Of a stretch of DNA of 64,000 nucleotides, positions 19,501 to 26,736 are shown one piece after another. The notes under the pieces are model-generated. The model worked only from the letters and a program-made list of their open reading frames with translations. It had not been told where the DNA came from and did no database searches. Position numbers and translations under genes: made by a program. The stretch lies in NCBI GenBank assembly GCA_000803105.1, contig JTDA01000002.1, positions 124,001 through 188,000 on the forward strand, read 5' to 3'. The stretch is from Coprobacter secundus. Lineage in GTDB: Bacteria > Bacteroidota > Bacteroidia > Bacteroidales > Coprobacteraceae. Positions within the stretch are counted from its first letter, which is position 1. The number at the start of each line of letters is the position of its first letter.

Positions 19501-20370
19501 AAACTCTCTGACGAAAACATCACTTCGGAAGATATAAAATGGGTACACCACAATAATATAGGTTATATATTTCCTCAACAAGCCAATATCAATATAGAGG
19601 CGAAAGAGCAAGCAGGCTCGTGGAGCAAAATAACCAAATCAGGGAGTACTGAAACAATAACTGCGCCCATATTCAGTATATGGCTCAATCATGGCACAAC
19701 TCCTGATAATGCCACTTACCAATATATCGTTGCTCCAAACAAAACGATACAAGAAATGGAATCATATGCTCAAAATACAGGTTTAGAAATAAAAAAAAAT
19801 GATTCCAAAGGACAAATTGTATATAGCAAAATAAACAACTTATATGCAATTGTCATGTATACGGCTGGTACAATCAATTTAGAAAAAGAATTATCCCTTT
19901 ACAGTGATAAACCATGTATGATACTATTGAAAATAAAAGATCAGAAATATACCATATCAATTTCTGACCCTACTTACTCTCAACAAAAGATCAATATATC
20001 CATTTCTAAAATACTCTCCGGTAATAATGCAGAAATTGCATTGAATGGAAATAGCACCAACATCGAATTTAATCTTCCAAATCCTAACGATGAATATGTT
20101 GGTAACACCGTCACTTATACATATATAGAAGAAAAAACTACAGACGTCTCAGTAATAGAAATACAAAATAAAATATCTGTATATCCTAATCCTGTAACAG
20201 AAACCTTATATATAGAGGGGACTAATAATGATGCTTTAATTTACATACTAAATTGTACAGGTAATTTGATAATGAAAACTCAGAACAAACAAATAAAAAT
20301 GGATTCTTATCCTAAAGGTATTTACTTCGTCAAAATACAAGATAGAACTTTTAAAATAATAAAAAAATAA
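16519..20370 (+). CDS. GH105-like hydrolase / F5/8-type domain / PL8 lyase fusion with T9SS sorting domain
   Basis: This 1283-aa secreted protein combines two enzymes. Residues about 25-370 are a GH88/GH105-type alpha-barrel with the catalytic Asp candidate in FWVDALYM (Asp151), RGNGW (217-221) and an E-T-S-G-T-A segment; such enzymes hydrate and remove unsaturated uronyl residues. Residues about 378-503 form an F5/8 type C (CBM32-like) domain. Residues about 510-1195 are a PL8 polysaccharide lyase: NWWWNSIGDP, SFHQH with His716, Tyr725 in GSYG, Arg781 and Arg785 in GRNIAR, and GEEYFNIFPLWNWNR. The His-Tyr spacing of nine and the R-x3-R pair match chondroitin AC lyase. The tail has VYPNPV and ends KGIYFVKIQDRTFKIIKK, a type A sorting domain. 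It probably cleaves a uronic-acid glycan at the cell surface and trims the unsaturated end it creates. The natural glycan is unknown. Confidence 0.9.
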   Translation: MNLSKHTVSVLFTTLFVVTSFAQGIDNIPQKSEILKKIKLVNDYYLSGHSTPGNNQWVTSIYFTGCMEFYKIYPDKELLNYMNNWGEKNNWALGSSAANHGADQQVCGQTYIDLYNLDEIKNEIKIKAIKESIDDLIKNPIEAKDDWFWVDALYMAMPVFSKLGVLYEDDAYFNQMYSMYQDTKNTRKLYDTTDHLWFRDGNSFKKSPNGKKVFWSRGNGWALAAYARVLRDLPENSPYREEFITSFKEMAEAIKSRQRDDGFWNVNLDDPEHYGGMETSGTALFVYGLSWGINNGLLDKATYLPTILKAWDGLTTYAIQPSGLLGYVQGAGWQPESSQPVTATSTADFGVGAFLLASSEFIKMAPGDMPEPEKPIIDIDVTASDYEAGTENTPDKTLDRQFSTRWSAEGEQWIMFDLRLKKNIASVDIAFYTGDKRKTTFSIELSTDGKAFTEVFNGTSSGTTSSWENFPFPPQEARYIRINCNGNTQNKWNSISEVRINDTSEYDTSIEIVSKRIVQQLIANGYTDPTQLMNTINEDGSWPGIDYSDTHSLTDGWEPDKHFSNLLVLATAYNHPKCSYYKSPLLLKKIISGCEYVTRWDYPTDEDNWWWNSIGDPQKYSYTLILIKNEVPTSDIKRYSTFIKDDTGNQSHQGQNRAWVSEITFNKGCIENNYNLTFRGFSSMASILQIAKTKFPINGSESKEEGLKSDFSFHQHRRQVQSGSYGLELISALNNTIILTEGTTFSSAFSSEKRKLFSDMMLNGHMLFSYKKVMDFGVKGRNIARPSDYDMNFIPQELDKMAKFDTEHADIYFKWKQHIEEDAPFPTSGNKHFWLSDMMTHHGKNYYLSAKVISSRTNGSESLNGENIKAANLPCGATNIMTTGEEYFNIFPLWNWNRIPGTTSIQKDSFTNLNGYILATNTFAGGISDSLSGILAYQHNYKNVKANKSYFFMDDAMICLGSDIISSEAAPVVTSVNQCFQSGDVFYSDGANLKKLSDENITSEDIKWVHHNNIGYIFPQQANINIEAKEQAGSWSKITKSGSTETITAPIFSIWLNHGTTPDNATYQYIVAPNKTIQEMESYAQNTGLEIKKNDSKGQIVYSKINNLYAIVMYTAGTINLEKELSLYSDKPCMILLKIKDQKYTISISDPTYSQQKINISISKILSGNNAEIALNGNSTNIEFNLPNPNDEYVGNTVTYTYIEEKTTDVSVIEIQNKISVYPNPVTETLYIEGTNNDALIYILNCTGNLIMKTQNKQIKMDSYPKGIYFVKIQDRTFKIIKK

Positions 20371-20405
20371 TATATTTTGTATCGGGAATCAATAACTTGT
20401 ATTAT

Positions 20406-20451
20406 AAATAAACCCTGAAAATTTGATACAGGATTTTCAGGATTTATTTTT
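20406..20451. terminator. bidirectional terminator between convergent genes
   Basis: A 17-bp stem with one mismatch (arms 20406-20422 and 20433-20449) and a 10-nt loop lies between the lyase fusion (plus) and the redox Cys protein (minus). A/T-rich arm ends give T-tracts on both strands. Confidence 0.8.
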
Positions 20452-20468
20452 CATCTCTCCTAATTTAT

Positions 20469-20942
20469 TTATTCCTCATTCAACTTTTCTCCAATAATAC
20501 GAGCAGCAATAGCAACATATTCTGCACATGGACGACGTTTATAATACTCTTCTGTACGGTCTGAAGGTATCGGATCATCCTTTTTCTTAGTAAGTCCTAA
20601 TAATTCTCTACATACAATAGAACCATTTTCTTTTTTAAACCGCTCGGCCAGCTCTTGTATTACAGTATAATTTTTCGTTTTAGCTTCTTTCCCCTCGGGT
20701 GTATTGGCAGGTATACCAGCCGGATACTTTAACCCGGCAATTATAAAAGAAGCACTTACTGTTCCACAAACTTCTCTTAATCGGCCCATACCTCCCCCTA
20801 AAGGAGCAACCAAAGTTGCCCCAAATCTTTCATCAATCCCAAATAAATCACAATATGCCAAAAATACCGATTGAGAACAATTATATCCGTCCAAGAAAAA
20901 AGCTTTTGCCCTTCTTGAACGCTCTTCTACATCTATTTTCAT
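20469..20942 (-). CDS. C_GCAxxG_C_C family redox-type protein
   Basis: The 157-aa protein belongs to the small C_GCAxxG_C_C family, recognised by YNCSQSVFLAYC near the N-terminus, LVAPLGGGMGRLREVCGTVSA in the middle (here G-G-M-G-R-L-x-E-V-C-G) and a conserved RPCAEYVA Cys near the C-terminus. Members are thought to be redox-active, possibly Fe-S or disulfide proteins, but the reaction is unknown. There is no signal peptide, so it is cytoplasmic. It starts 6 nt after the uracil-DNA glycosylase stop codon and is likely cotranscribed with it. Confidence 0.85.
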   Translation of the reverse strand: MKIDVEERSRRAKAFFLDGYNCSQSVFLAYCDLFGIDERFGATLVAPLGGGMGRLREVCGTVSASFIIAGLKYPAGIPANTPEGKEAKTKNYTVIQELAERFKKENGSIVCRELLGLTKKKDDPIPSDRTEEYYKRRPCAEYVAIAARIIGEKLNEE

Positions 20943-20948
20943 AAAACA

Positions 20949-21611
20949 TTACCATTGTATAGGCTCTATCCCATGGGACCGCAAATATTCGTTCGTCCTA
21001 CTAAAGTGTTTATTTCCAAAAAAACCCCTATGTGCTGATAATGGAGAGGGATGTGGAGACTTTAAAACCAAATGTTTCGAACGATCTATAAAATCCCCTT
21101 TTCTCTGTGCATAAGAACCCCACAAAATAAATACAAGATGTTCTCGTTCTTCTGCCAAACGATGTATTACAGCATCGGTAAACTGCTCCCACCCCCGATT
21201 CTGATGTGATCCGGCCTGATGTGCTCTTACCGTTAAAGTCGCATTCAATAACAAAACTCCCTGTGATGCCCAACGCGATAAATCGCCACTCTTAGGAATG
21301 GAAATTCCCAAATCAGATTCTATTTCTTTAAAGATGTTTTGCAATGAAGGAGGGAACATAATCCCATCATTTACTGAAAAACATAGACCATTGGCCTGAC
21401 GAGGTTCATGATAGGGATCCTGACCCAAAATTACAACTTTTACTTTATCAAAAGGACAAGCATCAAAGGCGCTAAACATCTGACTACCGGGAGGATACAC
21501 TGTAGTAGTAGCATACTCCGAACGGACAAAATCAGTAAGCTTCACAAAATAGTCTTTATCAAACTCATCTTGTAACCGTCGCTTCCAGCTTTCTTCAATT
21601 CGCACATTCAT
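20949..21611 (-). CDS. ung: uracil-DNA glycosylase (family 1)
   Basis: UNG removes uracil from DNA in base excision repair. The 220-aa protein has the complete family 1 signature: the catalytic water-activating motif GQDPYH (Asp65), the uracil-binding NGLCFSV, the Asn-containing LLLNATLTV strand, and HPSPLSAHRGFFG with the catalytic His. Its length is typical. It shares a 6-nt gap with the downstream redox-type gene. Its start lies only 73 nt from the divergent tRNA-Arg gene. Confidence 0.97.
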   Translation of the reverse strand: MNVRIEESWKRRLQDEFDKDYFVKLTDFVRSEYATTTVYPPGSQMFSAFDACPFDKVKVVILGQDPYHEPRQANGLCFSVNDGIMFPPSLQNIFKEIESDLGISIPKSGDLSRWASQGVLLLNATLTVRAHQAGSHQNRGWEQFTDAVIHRLAEEREHLVFILWGSYAQRKGDFIDRSKHLVLKSPHPSPLSAHRGFFGNKHFSRTNEYLRSHGIEPIQW

Positions 21612-21684
21612 AAATTATAGAATTAAACTTTTTAATATATCTATTTGCAAAGCTACAAATATTTCTTACATTTGCATGCCAAAA

Positions 21685-21757
21685 GGCCCCATAGTTTAGT
21701 GAATAGAACGTCAGATTCCGGTTCTGAAGGTCGCAGGTTTGAGTCCTGCTGGGGTCA
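21685..21757 (+). tRNA. tRNA-Arg (anticodon CCG)
   Basis: The sequence folds as a full cloverleaf of 73 nt: acceptor stem GGCCCCA/TGGGGTC (one G-U pair), D arm GTTT/GAAC, anticodon stem TCAGA/TCTGA with loop TTCCGGT giving anticodon CCG (21718-21720), and T arm GCAGG-TTTGAGT-CCTGC. The discriminator base is A21757 and CCA is not encoded. It reads CGG codons. Its 3' end is followed by a possible integrase scar. Confidence 0.95.
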
Positions 21758-21874
21758 CAAAATAAAAACCAACAAGTTAACAATATAAACCATATTTCTT
21801 TTAAAGATTTATGGTTTATATTTTATTTACTTTTACTTGAAAACGTTTCGCAATAGTTTCGTAAATTTCAATCA

Positions 21875-21931
21875 TGGCCACAATCAAAGTAAAAGTTGAA
21901 AAAACAGGAAAAGAGAGATCTTAAATATTAG
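21875..21931 (+). pseudogene. possible tyrosine-integrase remnant beside tRNA-Arg
   Basis: About 120 nt after the tRNA a short frame begins MATIKVKVEK and stops after 18 codons. Bacteroidetes tyrosine recombinases often start with MATIKV/MATVKV-type sequence, and such genes usually lie next to the tRNA used as attachment site. No further integrase sequence follows, so this may be the scar of an excised or decayed element, or a chance likeness. The rest of 21758-22038 shows no gene; it holds a small hairpin (AATATAAACCAT with ATGGTTTATATT, 21782-21819). Confidence 0.35.
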
Positions 21932-22038
21932 AAACTGGGTAAAAAAGGAAGAGAATATTTTACAAAGATAAAAAATAGTTGGTGTCATAACATTATGTTA
22001 ATATTTACAAACAACTTATATTAAATATATATTATACC

Positions 22039-23433
22039 ATGAAAAATCTGTTGAATATATTTTTTTTCTACTTGCTTCTACTGATATGTATCAGCTGTAA
22101 TGCCTCTCTAAAAACAGAAACATATCTAATTGAAATTCCTGTACCTCAAAGACCTGCAGGACAATCTGATGTCATTGCTCTAACTGCCCCCAAATTAGAT
22201 ACTGTCCGTACCGGATTTATCGGATTAGGAATGAGAGGGCCAAGTGCCGTAAGCAGATTTACTCATATTCCCGGAGTCAAAATTATAGCTCTCTGTGACA
22301 TTCGCCCTGAGTGTGTAGAAAAGACTCAAAAAATTTTAGACAAAAACGGATATCCGCAAGCCATTTCCTATACAGGAAGCGAGGATGCATGGAAACAACT
22401 TTGTGAACGAGACGACATTGATTTGGTGTATATAGCCACAGACTGGAAACATCATGCCGACATGGCTATATATGCCATGGAACATGGGAAACATGTAGCA
22501 GTAGAAGTTCCTGCTGCTATGACTTTAGATGAAATTTGGAAATTGATAGATACTTCGGAAAGAACCCGAAAACATTGTATGCAACTTGAAAACTGTGTCT
22601 ACGACTATTTTGAACTAACGACTCTAAATATGGCACAGCAAGGTCTATTCGGAGAAATCTTACATGTAGAAGGCTCATATATCCACAATTTGGAAGAATT
22701 TTGGCCAGAATATTGGAATAACTGGCGTATGGATTACAATCGCAGATTCCGAGGTGACATATATGCGACACATGGAATGGGGCCGGCCTGCCAATTATTA
22801 AACATTCACCGAGGAGACAAAATGAATTTTTTAGTGGCTATGGATACTAAAGCTGTAACAGGCCCAGATATTATAAAAAAACAAACCGGAGAAGATATTT
22901 TAGATTTTCAAAATGGAGACCACACAACAACCATGATTCGTACAGAAAAAGGTAAAACCTTGATGATTCAACATAATGTCATGAATCCTCGCCCTTATAG
23001 CCGTATGTATCAGTTAACCGGAACGAATGGGTTTGCCAACAAATACCCAGTAGAAGGATATACCCTACGTCCGACTCCAATATCGAAAAAAATAACTCCT
23101 AACTTCGAAAATTTGACCGCTCATGGATTTGTATCGGAAGACATAAAAAAAGCATTAATGGAGAAATACAAACATCCTATTATCAAAGAATTAGAAGAAA
23201 CGGCAAAACAAGTTGGAGGTCATGGAGGAATGGATTATATCATGGATTATCGCCTGATATATTGCCTTCGTAATGGACTTCCTTTGGATATGGATGTCTA
23301 TGACTTAGCAGAATGGTGCTGCTTAGCAGAACTAACCAGAATTTCTATAGAAAATAACAGCGCACCTGTCACTATCCCAGATTTCACACGTGGAAGCTGG
23401 AACAAACTTAATGAATTAAAATTTGCTTACTAA
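22039..23433 (+). CDS. Gfo/Idh/MocA family protein, GH109-type alpha-N-acetylgalactosaminidase, lipoprotein
   Basis: The 464-aa protein has a lipoprotein signal (I-S-C, Cys20) followed by an NAD-binding Rossmann domain starting RTGFIGLGMRG and the GH109 layout, including GHGGMDYIMDYRLIYCL and the FTRGSW C-terminus. GH109 enzymes cleave alpha-N-acetylgalactosamine, for instance from mucin or blood-group A type glycans, by an oxidation-elimination mechanism using tightly bound NAD+. The envelope anchor agrees with a role in glycan foraging. It is a single-gene unit ended by a perfect 17-bp hairpin. A T8 run lies in the signal-peptide codons (22060-22067). Other oxidoreductase activity within the superfamily cannot be excluded. 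Confidence 0.87.
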   Translation: MKNLLNIFFFYLLLLICISCNASLKTETYLIEIPVPQRPAGQSDVIALTAPKLDTVRTGFIGLGMRGPSAVSRFTHIPGVKIIALCDIRPECVEKTQKILDKNGYPQAISYTGSEDAWKQLCERDDIDLVYIATDWKHHADMAIYAMEHGKHVAVEVPAAMTLDEIWKLIDTSERTRKHCMQLENCVYDYFELTTLNMAQQGLFGEILHVEGSYIHNLEEFWPEYWNNWRMDYNRRFRGDIYATHGMGPACQLLNIHRGDKMNFLVAMDTKAVTGPDIIKKQTGEDILDFQNGDHTTTMIRTEKGKTLMIQHNVMNPRPYSRMYQLTGTNGFANKYPVEGYTLRPTPISKKITPNFENLTAHGFVSEDIKKALMEKYKHPIIKELEETAKQVGGHGGMDYIMDYRLIYCLRNGLPLDMDVYDLAEWCCLAELTRISIENNSAPVTIPDFTRGSWNKLNELKFAY

Positions 23434-23441
23434 AATAATCA

Positions 23442-23495
23442 AGAACCTTAAAAGTATCAGAACAACTATGGTAGTCCAGATACTTTTAAGGTTCT
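23442..23495 (+). terminator. hairpin terminator after the GH109 gene
   Basis: A perfect 17-bp inverted repeat (arms 23442-23458 and 23479-23495, AGAACCTTAAAAGTATC and complement) with a 20-nt loop begins 8 nt after the stop codon. The tail ATTCTCTC is only weakly T-rich. Confidence 0.75.
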
Positions 23496-23643
23496 ATTCT
23501 CTCACCAATACTAATTCTTGACCATATCTCCCGCACTTTTACATATTCTAATCCCAAGATATTAGCACGTTGCATAATAATAATCTTAATAAAATCAACC
23601 AATACGCCTAAAACCAATAACCTAAATTAGATGCCATTGTGTA

Positions 23644-24099
23644 TCATTCGTATCTATCGTAGTACCGTAAATGCAAAATTGGATGATTTTTCCCCTCTGC
23701 ATCAACATCATCTCTCCCAACAATTTTATAACCTAAATGAAAATAAAATTTCAAAGCTTTCTTATTCTCTTCATTTACGCCTACATTATAAACATGCATA
23801 CGATTTAAAGCAAAATGTATAAGTTGTGTACCAAAACTTTGTCTATGATAATTCGGATGAACAAACAACATCTCGACCTGATTGTCTGACAAACCGATAA
23901 ATGCTTTTATTTCAGAAACACTTTCTTTGATACCATATAACTTCACATTATCAAAATAATATTCCAATATAGCTTTTTTATAAAACAAAATTTCTTCTTC
24001 TTCCAAGAAGTCATGAGTCTCCCTTACCGATGCTTCCCAAACTTTGATTAATGAGAAATAATCTTTTTTATCTAAAATCTGTATTTGCTCATCCATCAT
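23644..24099 (-). CDS. GNAT family N-acetyltransferase
   Basis: The 151-aa cytoplasmic protein has the GNAT fold: N-terminal helices (about 1-60), strand 4 MLFVHP followed by the acetyl-CoA pyrophosphate loop in YHRQSFGTQLIHFAL, and the C-terminal half with NEENKKALKFYFHLGYKIVGRD, typical of small YjaB/YhhY-like acetyltransferases. The substrate is unknown. The first Met of the M-M-D start is used; the second is equally possible. It is transcribed towards the GH109 terminator and lies after the nqr terminator on the same strand, so it is probably its own unit. Confidence 0.88.
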   Translation of the reverse strand: MMDEQIQILDKKDYFSLIKVWEASVRETHDFLEEEEILFYKKAILEYYFDNVKLYGIKESVSEIKAFIGLSDNQVEMLFVHPNYHRQSFGTQLIHFALNRMHVYNVGVNEENKKALKFYFHLGYKIVGRDDVDAEGKNHPILHLRYYDRYE

Positions 24100-24123
24100 A
24101 ATCTATAAAAATAATAAAATCAA

Positions 24124-24153
24124 AAAGACGATGGATATAAATCCACCGTCTTT
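24124..24153 (-). terminator. terminator of the nqr operon
   Basis: On the minus strand AAAGACGGTGGAT, a 4-nt loop and ATCCATCGTCTTT form a 13-bp stem (one G-T pair) followed by TTTGATTTT. It begins 10 nt after the nqrF stop codon. Confidence 0.88.
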
Positions 24154-24162
24154 ATTAAATGT

Positions 24163-25428
24163 TTACGCTCCAAAATCATCATACATAAGCATCTCTCTAG
24201 GAACTCCCAAATCCCAAAGCATTTTCTTAACAGCATTGGCCATTGGACCAGGACCACACATATAATATTCTATATCCTCTGGGGCCTCATGGTCTTTCAA
24301 ATAATGATCATATATTACTTGATGAATGAACCCCGTATATCCAGTCCAATTATCTTCAGGCTGAGGGTCACTTAATGCAATGTGGAAAGAGAAATTTGGG
24401 AATTCCCGTTCAATCTCCCGGAAATCTTCTTCATAAAAAATTTCCCGTCGAGAACGAGCTCCATACCAATAGGAGATTTTACGATCAGTTGTTTTCAGCG
24501 TTTTGAATAAGTGCAACAATTGAGAACGCAAAGGCGCCATACCTGCACCGCCACCAATATACAACATTTCTCGTTTAGTATCAAGGATATGAAACTCTCC
24601 ATAAGGTCCTGAAATAGTGACCTTATCACCCGGTTTTCGAGTAAAAAGATAAGAAGAACAAATACCTGGTTTTATTCCCTGTGCCCATGTCCCTGTATTC
24701 CGGTCAAATGGAGGTGTAGCAATACGAATATTCAACATTACGATATCCCCCTCGGCCGGATAATTCGCCATAGAATATGCGCGATAAGTTTCTTCATCAT
24801 TTTTACAAACAAGCCCCCACATCTTAAATTTATCCCATTCATCACGGAATTTTTCCTCAATTTCCATATCGGTAAATTTAATATCGTATTTAGGGACATC
24901 TATCTGGATATAACTACCCGGCTTAAAATTCAATCTTTCTCCTTCTGGTAAACGAACTACAAATTCTTTAATAAAAGAAGCCACATTACGGTTCGAAATT
25001 ACTTCACACTCCCATTTCTTAATTCCCAGTACTTCTTGAGGAATCTTAATCTGAAGATCATTTTTAACTTTTACCTGACAAGCCAAGCGATAATGGTCAT
25101 GTATTTGTTTGCGAGTAAAAAATCCAGTCTCGGTAGGAAGTATCTCTCCTCCCCCTTCTAATACCTGACAACGACACATTCCGCAACTTCCACCACCACC
25201 ACAGGCAGATGGTAAAAATATTTTATTTGCAGCTAAAGTCGAAAGCAATGTAGAACCCGCTCCGGTTACAACTTCTCTCTCTCCATCATTTATATTTATT
25301 TTCAATTCACCTGAAGGAGTCAACTTATTTTTTGCAAATAACAATACTGCTACCAATACTAAAATAAGTATCAGAAATATAACTACTGCTACCCCGATAG
25401 TCAGACTGTTAATCATTGATAATACCAT
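24163..25428 (-). CDS. nqrF: Na+-translocating NADH:quinone reductase subunit F
   Basis: NqrF is the electron entry subunit: it oxidises NADH and passes electrons to the membrane part of the sodium pump. The 421-aa protein has one N-terminal membrane helix (about 9-32), a plant-type 2Fe-2S ferredoxin domain (SACGGGGSCGMCRCQ and the later YRLACQV Cys), an FAD domain with RAYSMANYP, and an NADH domain with GGGAGMAPLRSQ and the CGPGPM motif near the C-terminus. It is the last gene of the operon, followed by a strong terminator, and begins 30 nt after nqrE. Confidence 0.97.
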   Translation of the reverse strand: MVLSMINSLTIGVAVVIFLILILVLVAVLLFAKNKLTPSGELKININDGEREVVTGAGSTLLSTLAANKIFLPSACGGGGSCGMCRCQVLEGGGEILPTETGFFTRKQIHDHYRLACQVKVKNDLQIKIPQEVLGIKKWECEVISNRNVASFIKEFVVRLPEGERLNFKPGSYIQIDVPKYDIKFTDMEIEEKFRDEWDKFKMWGLVCKNDEETYRAYSMANYPAEGDIVMLNIRIATPPFDRNTGTWAQGIKPGICSSYLFTRKPGDKVTISGPYGEFHILDTKREMLYIGGGAGMAPLRSQLLHLFKTLKTTDRKISYWYGARSRREIFYEEDFREIEREFPNFSFHIALSDPQPEDNWTGYTGFIHQVIYDHYLKDHEAPEDIEYYMCGPGPMANAVKKMLWDLGVPREMLMYDDFGA

Positions 25429-25458
25429 CGTATCTTTCTATTTAAAATGAATACCCGA

Positions 25459-26073
25459 TTATAATTTAATCCCCAAAAAACTCATAAAAGCAATGCCCAT
25501 AAGACCTGTTGCTATAAACGTAATCCCAATACCTTTAAGAGGCGCAGGAACATTGGAATAAGCCAACTTTTCGCGAATAGCGGCAATCCCCATAATTGCC
25601 AACAACCAACCAATTCCTGAGCCTAATCCATATATTGTAGCTGCTCCAACAGAAGGGAATGCTCTCTGTTGCATAAAAAGCGAACCACCTAATATAGCAC
25701 AATTTACAGCTATTAACGGTAAAAAGATTCCTAATGAAGCATAAAGAGAAGGAGCATATTTCTCAACTATCATCTCAACTAATTGAGTCATTGATGCAAT
25801 TACCGCAATAAACATAATCAGGCTAAGAAAACTCAAATCTACAGTTTTGTACTCGTCTCCAAGCCATTGTAAAGCTCCAGGCTTAAGAATATAGTTTTCC
25901 AGCAAATAATCCACCGGTAAAGTTATTACCAACACAAACGTTACAGCAAGTCCCAATCCTATTGCTGTTTTTACATTTTTAGACACAGCAAGATAAGAAC
26001 ACATGCCTAAAAAGTAAGCAAATATCATATTGTCTATAAAGATAGACCGGATAAACAGATTTAAATTTTCCAT
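25459..26073 (-). CDS. nqrE: Na+-translocating NADH:quinone reductase subunit E
   Basis: The 204-aa protein is one of two related six-helix membrane subunits of the Na+-NQR. Six hydrophobic segments are visible, as is the IFIDNMIFAYFLGMCSYLAVSK-like first helix (here S-I-F-I-D-N-M-I-F), with the conserved Cys in MCSYLA and again in the NCAILGGSLF half-helix; these two cysteines bind the iron centre at the NqrD/NqrE interface. The paired inverted topology is shared with NqrD and RnfA/E. It is 24 nt downstream of nqrD. Confidence 0.96.
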   Translation of the reverse strand: MENLNLFIRSIFIDNMIFAYFLGMCSYLAVSKNVKTAIGLGLAVTFVLVITLPVDYLLENYILKPGALQWLGDEYKTVDLSFLSLIMFIAVIASMTQLVEMIVEKYAPSLYASLGIFLPLIAVNCAILGGSLFMQQRAFPSVGAATIYGLGSGIGWLLAIMGIAAIREKLAYSNVPAPLKGIGITFIATGLMGIAFMSFLGIKL

Positions 26074-26097
26074 TTTCTATTTATTTTAAGGAACCTA

Positions 26098-26721
26098 CTA
26101 CTTTTCTTGCAAATCTTTATTTCGAGAGCGATGTACCCAGATAATACACGCAACAGTAATCAAAGCCATCGGAGGCAATATCATCAAACCATTATTCTCA
26201 TATCCCCAATCGTAAAAAGCTTGAGGTATCACTTGGTAGCCAAATAATGTTCCTGAACCTAATAGCTCTCGGAAAAAAGCAACAATAACCAATATTATTC
26301 CATATCCGATTCCATTACCAACACCATCCAAGAAAGATTCCCACGGTCCATTACCTAAAGCAAAAGCTTCAAGACGTCCCATTAAAATACAATTGGTAAT
26401 AATCAACCCTACAAAAACGGACAACTGTTTACTTACATCATATGCATAGGCTTTCAATACTTGGTCTACAATAATAACTAATGCAGCAACCACAACCAAT
26501 TGCACGATAATACGTATACTATTAGGTATTGTATTACGCAAAAGCGATATAATCACGTTTGCAAATGCCAACACAGCCGTTACGGAGATAGCCATAACAA
26601 AAGCTGGCTCCAGCTTTGCAGTAACGGCTAATGCCGAACAAATACCCAATATCTGCACAATTACCGGGTTATTCTTTGAGAGCGGACCCAGTAATACTTG
26701 TTTTGTTTTTTTCGATAACAT
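26098..26721 (-). CDS. nqrD: Na+-translocating NADH:quinone reductase subunit D
   Basis: The 207-aa six-helix membrane protein is the partner of NqrE. Diagnostic segments are NPVIVQILGICSALAVT with its half-helix Cys and ITNCILMGRLEAFA with the second Cys, which together with the NqrE pair hold an iron-sulfur or iron centre in the membrane. The C-terminal HRSRNKD end is short, as usual. It starts 15 nt after nqrC. The first residues KKTKQVLLGPLSKNNP mark it as NqrD rather than RnfE. Confidence 0.96.
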   Translation of the reverse strand: MLSKKTKQVLLGPLSKNNPVIVQILGICSALAVTAKLEPAFVMAISVTAVLAFANVIISLLRNTIPNSIRIIVQLVVVAALVIIVDQVLKAYAYDVSKQLSVFVGLIITNCILMGRLEAFALGNGPWESFLDGVGNGIGYGIILVIVAFFRELLGSGTLFGYQVIPQAFYDWGYENNGLMILPPMALITVACIIWVHRSRNKDLQEK

Positions 26722-26736
26722 ATTTTTCTTCTCCGC

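Noticed and set aside
21595..21783. Small minus-strand frame across the tRNA
   Set aside because: It is the antisense reading of tRNA-Arg, a frequent false gene.
23500..23610. Minus-strand frame containing MQRANILGLEYVKVREIW
   Set aside because: Fewer than 50 codons, no good start or ribosome binding site, and its end overlaps the GH109 terminator; could be a gene remnant but not supportable.
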